A stretch of 10,697 bases of DNA from Polaromonas sp. YR568 (lineage in GTDB: Bacteria; Pseudomonadota; Gammaproteobacteria; Burkholderiales; Burkholderiaceae). A program made the translations under genes and the position numbers. Below the pieces are notes generated by a model. The model was not told where the DNA came from and made no database searches. It saw only the letters and a program-made list of their open reading frames with translations. This document shows positions 1 to 8,049 of this stretch, piece after piece. The first letter of the stretch is position 1. Each line of letters opens with the position of its first letter. Where the stretch lies: the NCBI GenBank assembly GCA_945871335.1, contig CAMBWM010000066.1:1-10697 (forward strand), given 5' to 3'.

Positions 1-98
1 GGGGCGTGCAGCACATAGTGCACATCACGCATGGCGGTGGCAATGCGCATCGCCCCGACGTGGGGTGGTCCTTCGTATGTCCAAAGTGTCAACTGCAT
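1..98 (-). CDS. bchB: BchB, light-independent protochlorophyllide reductase subunit B (N-terminal fragment)
   Basis: Only the first 32 codons and part of the next are present; the gene runs off the left edge. The translation starts [20 protein letters not shown], the typical BchB/ChlB amino terminus. BchB pairs with BchN as the catalytic NifDK-like component of dark-operative protochlorophyllide reductase, which reduces ring D of protochlorophyllide with electrons from BchL. The family's unusual Asp ligand of the NB [4Fe-4S] cluster (Asp36 in Rhodobacter) would lie just outside the window. The start is at 98-96. It is preceded by an AGGAG ribosome site that overlaps the TAG stop of bchN, with a 9-base gap between the genes, so the two are very probably co-transcribed and translationally coupled. 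Confidence 0.93.
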   Translation of the reverse strand, partial: MQLTLWTYEGPPHVGAMRIATAMRDVHYVLHA

Positions 99-107
99 GC
101 TTGACTC

Positions 108-1897
<1,790 letters not shown>

Positions 1898-1900
1898 TTC

Positions 1901-1907
1901 TCACCTT
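1901..1907 (-). promoter_or_regulatory. Ribosome binding site of bchF
   Basis: Read on the minus strand this is AAGGTGA, with 3 bases between it and the ATG at 1897-1895. It is the strongest Shine-Dalgarno sequence in the left half of the window and fixes the bchF start. Confidence 0.8.
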
Positions 1908-1928
1908 CGTGGCTAATGAACTGAGCTA

Positions 1929-1957
1929 ACTTTAAGACTTGAAACCCAGAGTGTCAA
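1929..1957 (-). promoter_or_regulatory. Probable sigma70-type promoter of bchF operon
   Basis: On the minus strand a perfect TTGACA (-35, 1957-1952) is followed after 17 bases by TAAAGT (-10, 1934-1929, four of six matches to TATAAT). Transcription would start near 1922, leaving a leader of about 25 bases that includes the AAGGTGA ribosome site. The -35 hexamer is the left half-site of the PpsR palindrome at 1952-1969, so a bound repressor would cover it. The call rests on motif matching only. Confidence 0.5.
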
Positions 1958-1969
1958 CAAAAATTGACA
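1952..1969. promoter_or_regulatory. PpsR/CrtJ binding box, bchF-aerR intergenic region
   Basis: TGTCAACAAAAATTGACA is an exact match to the known PpsR/CrtJ operator TGT-N12-ACA, and the symmetry extends to TGTCAA-N6-TTGACA. It lies between divergent bchF and aerR and overlaps the predicted bchF -35 element. The likely ligand, PpsR, is encoded at 3020-4414. Aerobic repression of bchFNB is the expected effect. Confidence 0.85.
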
Positions 1970-1974
1970 ATAAA

Positions 1975-1994
1975 TGTGACATCTAGGGTTTACA
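1975..1994. promoter_or_regulatory. Degenerate second PpsR-like box
   Basis: A TGT at 1975 and an ACA at 1992-1994 are separated by 14 bases instead of 12, so this is not a canonical match. It begins 5 bases after the exact box at 1952-1969, the same 23-base TGT-to-TGT register seen at the tandem boxes before bchG. It could be a weak half of a cooperative tandem operator, or chance. Confidence 0.4.
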
Positions 1995-2010
1995 CTGAAT
2001 GCATGTCGGT

Positions 2011-2024
2011 CTGATTTAAATCAC
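2011..2024. promoter_or_regulatory. FNR/FnrL-type palindrome (possible oxygen-control site)
   Basis: CTGATTTAAATCAC contains a perfect 12-base palindrome and matches eight of ten fixed positions of the FNR consensus TTGAT-N4-ATCAA. It sits 36 bases upstream of the aerR start and between aerR and bchF. FnrL-type regulators control some photosynthesis and tetrapyrrole genes in purple bacteria. I see no good -10 element at the spacing expected for activation of aerR, so its role and direction are open. Confidence 0.45.
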
Positions 2025-2045
2025 ACTGAGGCGTCTTGTTGGAAT

Positions 2046-2051
2046 AGAGGG
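2046..2051 (+). promoter_or_regulatory. Ribosome binding site selecting the GTG start of aerR
   Basis: AGAGGG lies 8 bases upstream of GTG at 2060. No ATG in the frame has a comparable site, so the GTG start is preferred. Confidence 0.65.
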
Positions 2052-2059
2052 TATTACGC

Positions 2060-2884
2060 GTGGCTCGTTACAAATATGAGAAGTCCAGTGCTTCGCACAC
2101 TGAGCAAGGTGCTCAGCAAGGCATCAAGCCCAAGCTCAATTTCGGGCTGGGTGTCAGTCCGCGCCTGGTGGGCGGGACAAGCTTTGACGATAAACCCGCA
2201 CTCGATCAAAACCAGATTGAACGGCTGGCTGACGCAAGCCTTTACAGCATCGAAAAAACCCGTCAAATCCTGCGTGCTTGGCATCGTCAGGGGCATCTTT
2301 TGGCTGACATTTACATCGATGGCATCGCGCCTGCCGCCCGATTGATTGGTGAGCGCTGGACAGCGGACGAGTTTGATTTTGTGCACTGCACAATCGCCCA
2401 TTCGAGGCTGCATCAAATCCTGTACGAGTTCAGTGGAGAATTTTTATCAGAGGCTTACGCAGAGCCCAACGGTTTGAGCCTGCTGCTGATGAGCGAGCCG
2501 GGTTCGCAACACGGCTTGGGCGTATTCATGGTGAGTGAATTTTTCAGGCAAGCCGGCTGGACTGTGACCCTGGCAGCGCCCCAGGACATTGCTGAGTTCA
2601 AGCGTAGTTTTCAAACTGATTGGTTCGATGCCGTCGCACTGTCAATCTCCACCGAGCGGCACTTGGATGCTGTGTCTAAGGCTGTGGCCGAATTGCAAGT
2701 CGCAGCTGTCAATCCGAATTTGCAGATCTTTGTGGGTGGTCCGCAGGCCTGCCTTGCACCCGACAAGCTAAGTTGGCCTGGAATTCATTTGCTCAATGTC
2801 AACGCTCGACAAGCTGTTGAAGCAGTGACGCAAAGGATGGACAAGGCCAGCCGTCAGATGGCTGTGACGCTCGCCGCGTCTTAA
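2060..2884 (+). CDS. aerR: AerR/PpaA-type cobalamin-binding regulator, PpsR antirepressor homologue
   Basis: This 274-residue protein has a helical region (about 50-125, with LIGERWTADEFDFVHCTIAH) followed by a B12-binding Rossmann-like domain (about 138-255). PGSQHGLG at 147-154 places His151 where the cobalt-coordinating His of the AerR family is found. As in other AerR/PpaA proteins, the Asp of the classic DxHxxG motif is absent. In Rhodobacter capsulatus, AerR with B12 binds CrtJ and changes its DNA binding. Position directly upstream of ppsR matches aerR-crtJ and ppaA-ppsR of Rhodobacter. The start is GTG at 2060, chosen because AGAGGG (2046-2051) lies 8 bases upstream. The gene ends 135 bases before ppsR. 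The family call is firm; the antirepressor role is by homology. Confidence 0.88.
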   Translation: MARYKYEKSSASHTEQGAQQGIKPKLNFGLGVSPRLVGGTSFDDKPALDQNQIERLADASLYSIEKTRQILRAWHRQGHLLADIYIDGIAPAARLIGERWTADEFDFVHCTIAHSRLHQILYEFSGEFLSEAYAEPNGLSLLLMSEPGSQHGLGVFMVSEFFRQAGWTVTLAAPQDIAEFKRSFQTDWFDAVALSISTERHLDAVSKAVAELQVAAVNPNLQIFVGGPQACLAPDKLSWPGIHLLNVNARQAVEAVTQRMDKASRQMAVTLAAS

Positions 2885-2903
2885 TCCCGGTCCCACACTG
2901 GGA
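2885..2903 (+). other. Stem-loop after aerR
   Basis: TCCCGGT (2885-2891) pairs with ACTGGGA (2897-2903), including one G-T wobble, around a five-base loop, immediately after the aerR stop. It is followed by six A residues and lacks a T tract, so it does not look like an intrinsic terminator. It may protect the 3' end of an aerR transcript or merely sit between aerR and ppsR. Confidence 0.4.
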
Positions 2904-2930
2904 AAAAATCGCTCACCATAAATTTAACTG

Positions 2931-2936
2931 TATAAT
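2931..2936 (+). promoter_or_regulatory. Possible -10 element for ppsR
   Basis: TATAAT matches the sigma70 -10 consensus exactly and lies at the upstream end of the A+T-rich tract before ppsR. No convincing -35 is seen at 16-18 bases, and such hexamers arise easily in A+T-rich DNA. If used, the leader would be about 77 bases. Confidence 0.3.
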
Positions 2937-2945
2937 TAATATTCT

Positions 2946-3010
2946 AAAATATTTATAATAAAAATAATTATAAAGTTTAAAAATATTTAAAATAAAAATA
3001 ATATTAAAGT
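2946..3010. repeat. Imperfect tandem repeat in A+T-rich tract before ppsR
   Basis: Two 31-base units, 2946-2976 and 2980-3010, agree at 28 of 31 positions with a period of 34 bases. Each begins AAAATATTTA, continues with an ATAAAAATAAT core and ends AAAGT. The surrounding tract 2931-3019 has only three G or C bases in 89, very unlike the neighbouring genes. It contains no recognisable PpsR box. A role as curved DNA, an UP-like element or a nucleoid-protein site is possible but not shown. Confidence 0.75.
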
Positions 3011-3019
3011 ATTAAATTA

Positions 3020-4414
3020 ATGAACTTCACTGATCTGGAACCTGCTACATTCACCAAGCTGCTGGGGGTGGTTTCAGATGTGACTTTGATCATTAATGAC
3101 AAAGGCTTTATCGAAGATGTGTCCACCGGACAGGACACCATGGCGTCTTTGGGCTGTCAGAGCTGGGTCGGCAAGCTCTGGACCGAGACCGTCACCGTCG
3201 AGAGCAAGAAAAAAATTCACGAGCTGCTGCAGGTGCAGCCACAAGCTCAGACGCTGACTTGGCGCCATGTCAATCACCCCACGCCCGCAGGCGGTGAAGC
3301 GGCAATTCAATACATCACTGTTGCTCTCAAGGGGCAAAAAATGTTGGCTGTGGGTCGAAACCTGGAGCGGCTCGCCGAATTGCAGCGCCGTTTGGTCGAG
3401 ACCCAGCAATCCGTAGAGCGCGACTACCTGCGCCTGCGGCACATTGAGGCACGTTACCGTGTTTTATTTGAAACATCGCCAGAAGCTGTGCTGATGGTGG
3501 ATGCCCATAACTACCGCTTACTTGAGGCCAATATTGGTGCGCAAGCGCTTTTCAAAGACGCCGGCAAGCGCTTGGTCGGCCGGGATTTTCGCGAGTGTTT
3601 TGAGACTGATAGCCAGGGAGAAGTTCAGTCCTTGCTCAGAACTGCGCTGGCCACAGGCCGAATTGAATTGTGCTCTGCCTTTGTGGCCGGTTCCGAGTCG
3701 GCCCTCACGGTGTCGGCAACTGTTTTTCGCCAGGAGGGTGGCGCTCAATTTTTGGTGCGGCTGACCTCGCGTGAGGCTTTTGCCTCCGCCAAGAGTGACA
3801 CACAATCGGCAGCGGTGCTCAGTGCAGCGATGGAGCATTTCCCTGATGGCTGGTTGCTGACGGACACTGCCGGCGCAGTGAAAAGCGTGAACGAAGAAGG
3901 CATGGCGCTCCTTGGGTTGACAGCGCCATCGCAGGTCATGGGTCAGTCATTGGAGCGATGGTTGCTCAGGGGTGCCGTTGATTGGGGTGTGTTGAATACC
4001 TCCTTGAAGCAGAATTTGCCAGTGAGAAATTTCGCCACCGAAGTCAGAACCTTGTCGGGTATGACGCTTCCGGTCGAAGTGTCGGCGGTTCATCTGCTCG
4101 AGCCTGAGCCTTTGTATGTGTTTTTTGTACGCGATATGGACAGGCGCTTGCAGGCTTCCTCAGAAGCTACCCAAGCGCTGCCCAACCCCTTTGCCGAGCT
4201 GTCCCAGCTGGTGGGCCGGCGCCCGATGAAAGACATCGTGGGCGAAACCGTGGACACCATTGAGCGCATGTGCATTGAGGCAGCGCTCGAGTTAACACAC
4301 AACAACCGGGCGTCCGCTTCTGAAATGCTCGGGCTTTCGCGCCAGAGCCTTTATGTGAAGCTGCGCCGATTCGGCATTTTGTCGGACAACGAAGTCGACT
4401 CGCCCATCGCTTGA
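3020..4414 (+). CDS. ppsR: PpsR/CrtJ, redox-responsive transcriptional repressor of photosynthesis genes
   Basis: This 464-residue cytosolic DNA-binding protein has the same length as Rhodobacter sphaeroides PpsR. It has an N-terminal PAS-like domain (about 10-115), a Gln/Leu-rich linker helix (117-145), two PAS domains (about 145-250 and 270-375) and a Fis-type helix-turn-helix at the C-terminus (about 405-452, with NNRASASEMLGLSRQSLYVK). PpsR binds TGT-N12-ACA sites and represses bch, crt and puc genes in oxygen. Cysteines are at 46, 193, 218 and 418; Cys418 (ERMCIEAAL) matches the redox Cys in the helix-turn-helix, but there is no Cys near 251. The ATG at 3020 has no strong ribosome site and follows an A+T-rich leader. 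aerR precedes it; tandem PpsR boxes follow from 4423. Confidence 0.95.
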   Translation: MNFTDLEPATFTKLLGVVSDVTLIINDKGFIEDVSTGQDTMASLGCQSWVGKLWTETVTVESKKKIHELLQVQPQAQTLTWRHVNHPTPAGGEAAIQYITVALKGQKMLAVGRNLERLAELQRRLVETQQSVERDYLRLRHIEARYRVLFETSPEAVLMVDAHNYRLLEANIGAQALFKDAGKRLVGRDFRECFETDSQGEVQSLLRTALATGRIELCSAFVAGSESALTVSATVFRQEGGAQFLVRLTSREAFASAKSDTQSAAVLSAAMEHFPDGWLLTDTAGAVKSVNEEGMALLGLTAPSQVMGQSLERWLLRGAVDWGVLNTSLKQNLPVRNFATEVRTLSGMTLPVEVSAVHLLEPEPLYVFFVRDMDRRLQASSEATQALPNPFAELSQLVGRRPMKDIVGETVDTIERMCIEAALELTHNNRASASEMLGLSRQSLYVKLRRFGILSDNEVDSPIA

Positions 4415-4422
4415 TGGTCGGG

Positions 4423-4440
4423 TGTATTTTTTGGTTGACA
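4423..4440. promoter_or_regulatory. PpsR box 1 upstream of bchG
   Basis: TGTATTTTTTGGTTGACA fits TGT-N12-ACA exactly. It starts nine bases after the ppsR stop and is followed, five bases later, by a second box at 4446-4463. Its right half, GTTGACA, also forms part of the 8-base inverted repeat GTTGACAC/GTGTCAAC (4434-4452). Confidence 0.7.
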
Positions 4441-4445
4441 CTTAG

Positions 4446-4463
4446 TGTCAACACCAGTTGACA
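4446..4463. promoter_or_regulatory. PpsR box 2 upstream of bchG
   Basis: TGTCAACACCAGTTGACA matches TGT-N12-ACA exactly and shares the TGTCAA-N6-TTGACA form with the box before bchF. Its right half is the predicted -35 element of bchG. Two boxes in tandem suggest cooperative binding, as described for CrtJ/PpsR targets, and PpsR control of bchG and its downstream genes. Confidence 0.85.
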
Positions 4464-4485
4464 AGTCAAGACGGTTTCACATAAT
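4458..4485 (+). promoter_or_regulatory. Predicted sigma70-type promoter of bchG
   Basis: A perfect TTGACA (4458-4463) is followed after 16 bases by CATAAT (4480-4485, five of six). Initiation would fall at about 4491-4493, which is the ATG of bchG. The -35 lies inside PpsR box 2, consistent with repression by occlusion. Confidence 0.6.
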
Positions 4486-4491
4486 CAAGGC

Positions 4492-5415
4492 ATGGACAAC
4501 CCAAGCCTTGCATTCAAGCCAGCACTGCGATACCCAAGTTTTCGCACCGTCGCTGAGCTTCTCAAGCCAATTACCTGGTTTCCGCCTGTGTGGGCCTTTG
4601 CGTGTGGTGCTGTCTCCTCCGGTCAAAGCCTGACGGACAACTGGATGTTGATTTTCTTAGGCCTCGTTCTGACGGGCCCTTTGGTCTGCGCCAGCAGCCA
4701 AGCGGTCAACGACTGGTTTGACCGCCATGTCGATGCCATCAATGAACCCCAAAGACCCATTCCATCCGGCCGCATGCCGGGCCGCTGGGGTTTGGGCATT
4801 GCCATTGCCTGGACGCTGCTGTCACTGCTGTGGGCCACGATGATGGGCCCTTGGGGCTTTGCGGCCTGTGCCTTGGCGATTGTTTTGTCTTGGGCCTACA
4901 GCATGCCGCCCGTGCGGCTGAAAAAAAATGGTTGGTATGGCAACGCCGCATGCGGCCTGAGTTACGAAGGTTTAGCGTGGCTCACAGGCACTGCCGTGAT
5001 GTTGGGAGGCGCGTTGCCCGGCGCCAATGCGGTCTACCTGGCTTTGCTTTACAGCTTGGGTGCGCACGGCATCATGACCTTGAATGACTTTAAGGCGATA
5101 GAGGGCGACCGCCAAATGGGGGTTGCTTCATTGCCGGTTCAGTTGGGTGCTAAAGGCGCTGCCAAAGTGGCTTGTCTGTTCATGTGGCTGCCGCAAGTGG
5201 CGGTGTCTGCGCTGCTATTAAATTGGGAGCTACCCTGGCATGCATTGGCCGTACTGGTGTTGAGTTTCTTGCAGTGGCCCTTGCTGATCAAGTTTTTAAA
5301 GAACCCCATTGAGCGTGCTTTGTATGTAAGCGCTTTCGGTGTGCCTATTTTTGTCAGCGGCATGATGGTGAGCGCTTGGGGCTTGCGCCAATTGAATGCA
5401 GCGGGAGGCACATGA
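4492..5415 (+). CDS. bchG: BchG, bacteriochlorophyll a synthase (prenyl esterification)
   Basis: This 307-residue membrane protein of the UbiA prenyltransferase superfamily attaches geranylgeranyl (or phytyl) diphosphate to bacteriochlorophyllide a. The first diphosphate/Mg motif is NDWFDRHVDAINEPQRPIPS (73-92) and the second is NDFKAIEGDRQMG (198-210). The N-terminal LLKPITWFPPVWAF is typical of BchG. About eight hydrophobic segments are visible. The ATG at 4492 gives the expected N-terminus but has no usable Shine-Dalgarno sequence (AAGG ends one base before it), and a predicted promoter would start the mRNA at or next to this ATG. The stop overlaps the next start as ATGA. It is the first gene of bchG, the PucC-like gene and bchP. 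Confidence 0.95.
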   Translation: MDNPSLAFKPALRYPSFRTVAELLKPITWFPPVWAFACGAVSSGQSLTDNWMLIFLGLVLTGPLVCASSQAVNDWFDRHVDAINEPQRPIPSGRMPGRWGLGIAIAWTLLSLLWATMMGPWGFAACALAIVLSWAYSMPPVRLKKNGWYGNAACGLSYEGLAWLTGTAVMLGGALPGANAVYLALLYSLGAHGIMTLNDFKAIEGDRQMGVASLPVQLGAKGAAKVACLFMWLPQVAVSALLLNWELPWHALAVLVLSFLQWPLLIKFLKNPIERALYVSAFGVPIFVSGMMVSAWGLRQLNAAGGT

Positions 5416-6758
5416 AATCTCCATTTTTCGGCTGGTTTGAAATCATCCGTTTGGGTCTGATTCAGGCCTGCTTGGGTGCGGTGGTGGTGGTCACCACATC
5501 CACACTCAACCGCATCATGGTGGTTGAACTGGCTTTGCCCGCCTTGTTACCCGGCTTTTTGGTGGCTTGGCATTACGCGGTGCAGATCGTGCGTCCCCGC
5601 ATGGGCTACGGCGCAGACAAAGGCAGGCGGAGCACGCCTTGGATGATGGGCGGCATGGTGGTGTTGGGTGTGGGTGGCGTTCTGGCGGCGGTGTCCACGG
5701 TGTGGATGGCGACATCACCTTCGGCCGGCATCGGCTTGGCCGTTGTGTCTTTCAGCTTGATCGGTTTGGGCGTGAGCGCCTGTGGCACCTCACTCTTAAC
5801 CTTGATGGCTAAAAAAGTGCCTTTCGGCAGGCGTGCGCAAGCCGCTACAACCGTTTGGCTGATGATGATCATGGGTTTTGCCATGACGGCCGGTATGGTC
5901 GGCAAGTTGATTGACCCTTACAGCCCTGAAATTTTGCTGAAAGTGTCAGCTGGGTTGAGTGTCGTGACCACATTGCTCACAGCACTTTGCTTGTGGCGTC
6001 TGGAAAAACCAGACGATGACTTCGTTTCCGCCAAGCAGGCCAGCCCGGCAGACTTTAAGAAAACATTCATTGAAGTCTGGTCTGAACCCAAAGCAAGAAC
6101 TTTCACCATTTTTGTCTTTTTGTCGATGCTCGCTTACAGCGCCCAGGATTTAATTCTGGAGCCATTTGCAGGTACGGTGCATGGCATGTCGCCAGGCAAG
6201 ACCACACAGCTCTCAGGCTGGCATCACATGGGCGTATTGATTGGCATGCTGTGTGTCGCGGGCGCGAGTTCGCGATGGGTGGCCGGCCGGTTGGGCTCGG
6301 TGCATGCCTGGATGCTGGGTGGTTGTATTTTTTCTGCGCTTGCCACGGTAGGCTTGTCCGCGTCAGCCATGGAAATGCTGTCATACCAATGGCCACTCAA
6401 AGCCAACGTGGTATTTCTGGGCGTCGCCAATGGTGCCTTCTCCATTGCAGCGATCGCCACCATGATGTCTTTAGCGGGTGAGGGTGGACCAGGCCGGGAA
6501 GGCACCCGCATGGGTCTATGGGGCGCAGCCCAAGCCCTTGCCTTTGGTTTGGGTGGACTGGTAGGGACAGGGGCCAGTGACCTGGCACATGCTTTGTTAA
6601 ACGACACCCGGGTGGCCTATCTCGCGGTATTCGCATTTCAATCGCTGATGTTTTTAGCCTCAGCACTCGTGGCATTTCGGATGCGCCCGGTGGGCGTTCT
6701 AAGTATCAAAACAACTGTAGACAACTCCATTTTATGGAAAGGTAGGACCGCAACATGA
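5412..6758 (+). CDS. PucC/BCH-family MFS membrane protein (bchG-bchP linked type)
   Basis: This 448-residue protein has about twelve hydrophobic segments and belongs to the PUCC family of major-facilitator-like proteins (PucC, LhaA, and ORF428 of Rhodobacter capsulatus). Seen in the sequence are FEIIRLGLIQACLGAV at the N-terminus, LNRIMVVELALPALLPG (about 32-48), RPRMGYGADKGRR and GREGTRMGLWGAAQALAFG near the C-terminus, all typical. Family members help assemble light-harvesting complexes or deliver bacteriochlorophyll. The position between bchG and bchP matches ORF428. The ATG at 5412 is preferred because GGGAGG (5402-5407) precedes it and it overlaps the bchG stop; a TTG at 5376 in frame has no such support. 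The end overlaps bchP by ATGA. The exact substrate is not known from sequence. Confidence 0.9.
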   Translation: MKSPFFGWFEIIRLGLIQACLGAVVVVTTSTLNRIMVVELALPALLPGFLVAWHYAVQIVRPRMGYGADKGRRSTPWMMGGMVVLGVGGVLAAVSTVWMATSPSAGIGLAVVSFSLIGLGVSACGTSLLTLMAKKVPFGRRAQAATTVWLMMIMGFAMTAGMVGKLIDPYSPEILLKVSAGLSVVTTLLTALCLWRLEKPDDDFVSAKQASPADFKKTFIEVWSEPKARTFTIFVFLSMLAYSAQDLILEPFAGTVHGMSPGKTTQLSGWHHMGVLIGMLCVAGASSRWVAGRLGSVHAWMLGGCIFSALATVGLSASAMEMLSYQWPLKANVVFLGVANGAFSIAAIATMMSLAGEGGPGREGTRMGLWGAAQALAFGLGGLVGTGASDLAHALLNDTRVAYLAVFAFQSLMFLASALVAFRMRPVGVLSIKTTVDNSILWKGRTAT

Positions 6759-7963
6759 GCCATACCGATTTTGATTTCGTGGTCGTCGGCGGAGGCCCCT
6801 CGGGGGCGACTGCCGCGCATGATCTGTCCCGCGAGGGCTGGCGGGTTTTATTGCTGGACCGTAAAGGTCGGCCTAAGCCATGTGGTGGTGCGATACCGCC
6901 GCGCCTGATCAAAGACTTTGACATTCCAGACCATTTGCTGGTGGCCAAAATACGCTGTGCCCGCATGATCTCGCCGGCCGACAACCAAGTTGACATGCAC
7001 ATCGACAACGGTTTCGTGGGCATGGTCGACAGGCAGGACTTTGATGAGTTTTTGCGCGAACGCGCTTCCGGCTCCGGTGCTGTTCTTCAGCAGGCCTTGT
7101 TTGACAAAATTGATCGGGATGACGTTGGAATGCTGTGGGTGCATTACACGCCAGTGACAGGTAAAGACCATGCTGCGGCCAGCCCGCCCCAAGCTGTCAA
7201 AGTCTCTACTCGCATGGTGATAGGCGCCGATGGTGCTCGCTCCGAGGTGGCGCGCCAGCAAATCCCATTATCCGACCGCACGAAGTACGTTTTTGCTTAT
7301 CACGAGATCATCCAGGCCCCCGTGGAAAAAGCTTCGCATAACGGTGAACGCTGCGACGTTTACTATCAGGGAGAGGTCTCGCCGGATTTTTACGGCTGGG
7401 TTTTCCCGCATGGCAAAACCATGAGCGTTGGCACCGGCAGTGCCGACAAGGGATTTTCATTGCGCAGCGCGACAGGTCACTTGAGAAAAGTTGCGGGCCT
7501 CTCGGATGCGCTCACATTGCGGCGCGAAGGCGCCCCGATACCCCTGAAGCCCTTGCCGCATTGGGATAACGGCCGCGACGTGTTGGTGGTGGGAGACGCT
7601 GCCGGCGTGGTTGCGCCTTCCTCGGGCGAGGGTATTTACTACGCCATGGATTGCGCGCGCACCATGGCCCGTGCTGCGCACATGGCCTTGAAAACGGGTA
7701 ATCCGAGCTGCTTGAAAAAAGGCCGCAAGGTGTTCATGAAGCAACATGGCAAGGTGTTTTGGATCTTGGGCGTGATGCAATATTTCTGGTACCAAAGCGA
7801 CAAACGCCGGGAGAAGTTTGTCAAAATTTGCGAAGACCGTGACGTTCAAAGACTGACCTTTGAGTCATACATGAACAAAGAACTGACCCGACGCGATCCG
7901 ATGGCGCATCTGAGGATCTTCCTGAAAGACACAGCCCATTTATTGGGATTCGCTCGAACTTAA
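6755..7963 (+). CDS. bchP: BchP, geranylgeranyl reductase (bacteriochlorophyll side-chain reduction)
   Basis: This 402-residue flavoprotein reduces the geranylgeranyl tail of bacteriochlorophyll a (or its diphosphate) to phytyl with NADPH. The FAD-binding motif VVVGGGPSGATAAHDL is at 9-24, the BchP/ChlP motif PKPCGGAIPPRLI at 40-52, a second flavin motif GADGARSE at 157-164, and GDAAGVVAPSSGEGIYYA at 280-297. The length is usual. The ATG at 6755 overlaps the stop of the PucC-like gene (ATGA); a weak GGTAGG lies about 8 bases upstream. It is the last gene of the bchG transcription unit; I see no intrinsic terminator after its stop, only A+T-rich DNA. Confidence 0.96.
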   Translation: MSHTDFDFVVVGGGPSGATAAHDLSREGWRVLLLDRKGRPKPCGGAIPPRLIKDFDIPDHLLVAKIRCARMISPADNQVDMHIDNGFVGMVDRQDFDEFLRERASGSGAVLQQALFDKIDRDDVGMLWVHYTPVTGKDHAAASPPQAVKVSTRMVIGADGARSEVARQQIPLSDRTKYVFAYHEIIQAPVEKASHNGERCDVYYQGEVSPDFYGWVFPHGKTMSVGTGSADKGFSLRSATGHLRKVAGLSDALTLRREGAPIPLKPLPHWDNGRDVLVVGDAAGVVAPSSGEGIYYAMDCARTMARAAHMALKTGNPSCLKKGRKVFMKQHGKVFWILGVMQYFWYQSDKRREKFVKICEDRDVQRLTFESYMNKELTRRDPMAHLRIFLKDTAHLLGFART

Positions 7964-8021
7964 AATAAATTAATACTAAAGCAATATAAAAAGAACAATT
8001 AAATTATAAAAAAGTTAAAAT
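7964..8021. other. A+T-rich tract after bchP
   Basis: Only six G or C bases occur in 58. The tract follows the bchP stop directly and resembles in composition, and loosely in words such as AATTATAAA and AGTTAAAATA, the tract before ppsR. It has no ORF and no hairpin with a T run, so it is not an evident terminator. TAAAAT at 8016-8021 could be a weak -10 element. Confidence 0.6.
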
Positions 8022-8022
8022 A

Positions 8023-8038
8023 CCTTGTGAGGACAAGG
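8023..8038 (+). other. Perfect small hairpin CCTTGT-GAGG-ACAAGG
   Basis: A six-base perfect stem encloses GAGG. If transcribed, the loop presents a GGA, the core of CsrA/RsmA sites. It lies upstream of the better predicted promoter at 8050-8078, so it may not be in the mRNA of the downstream gene. No T tract follows. Function unknown. Confidence 0.35.
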
Positions 8039-8049
8039 GTTTTGGAGCG

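Noticed and set aside
2885..2909. Intrinsic terminator between aerR and ppsR
   Set aside because: The stem-loop is followed by A residues, not T, and on the other strand the T run precedes the hairpin. It is reported only as a stem-loop.
5376..5411. Upstream TTG start for the PucC-like gene
   Set aside because: It would add 12 residues inside bchG without a ribosome site. ATG at 5412 has GGGAGG and the ATGA overlap.
5606..5905. Long open frame on the minus strand inside the PucC-like gene, and similar open frames inside the other genes
   Set aside because: These lie wholly within well-identified genes, show no family motifs and have low-complexity composition typical of antisense reading.
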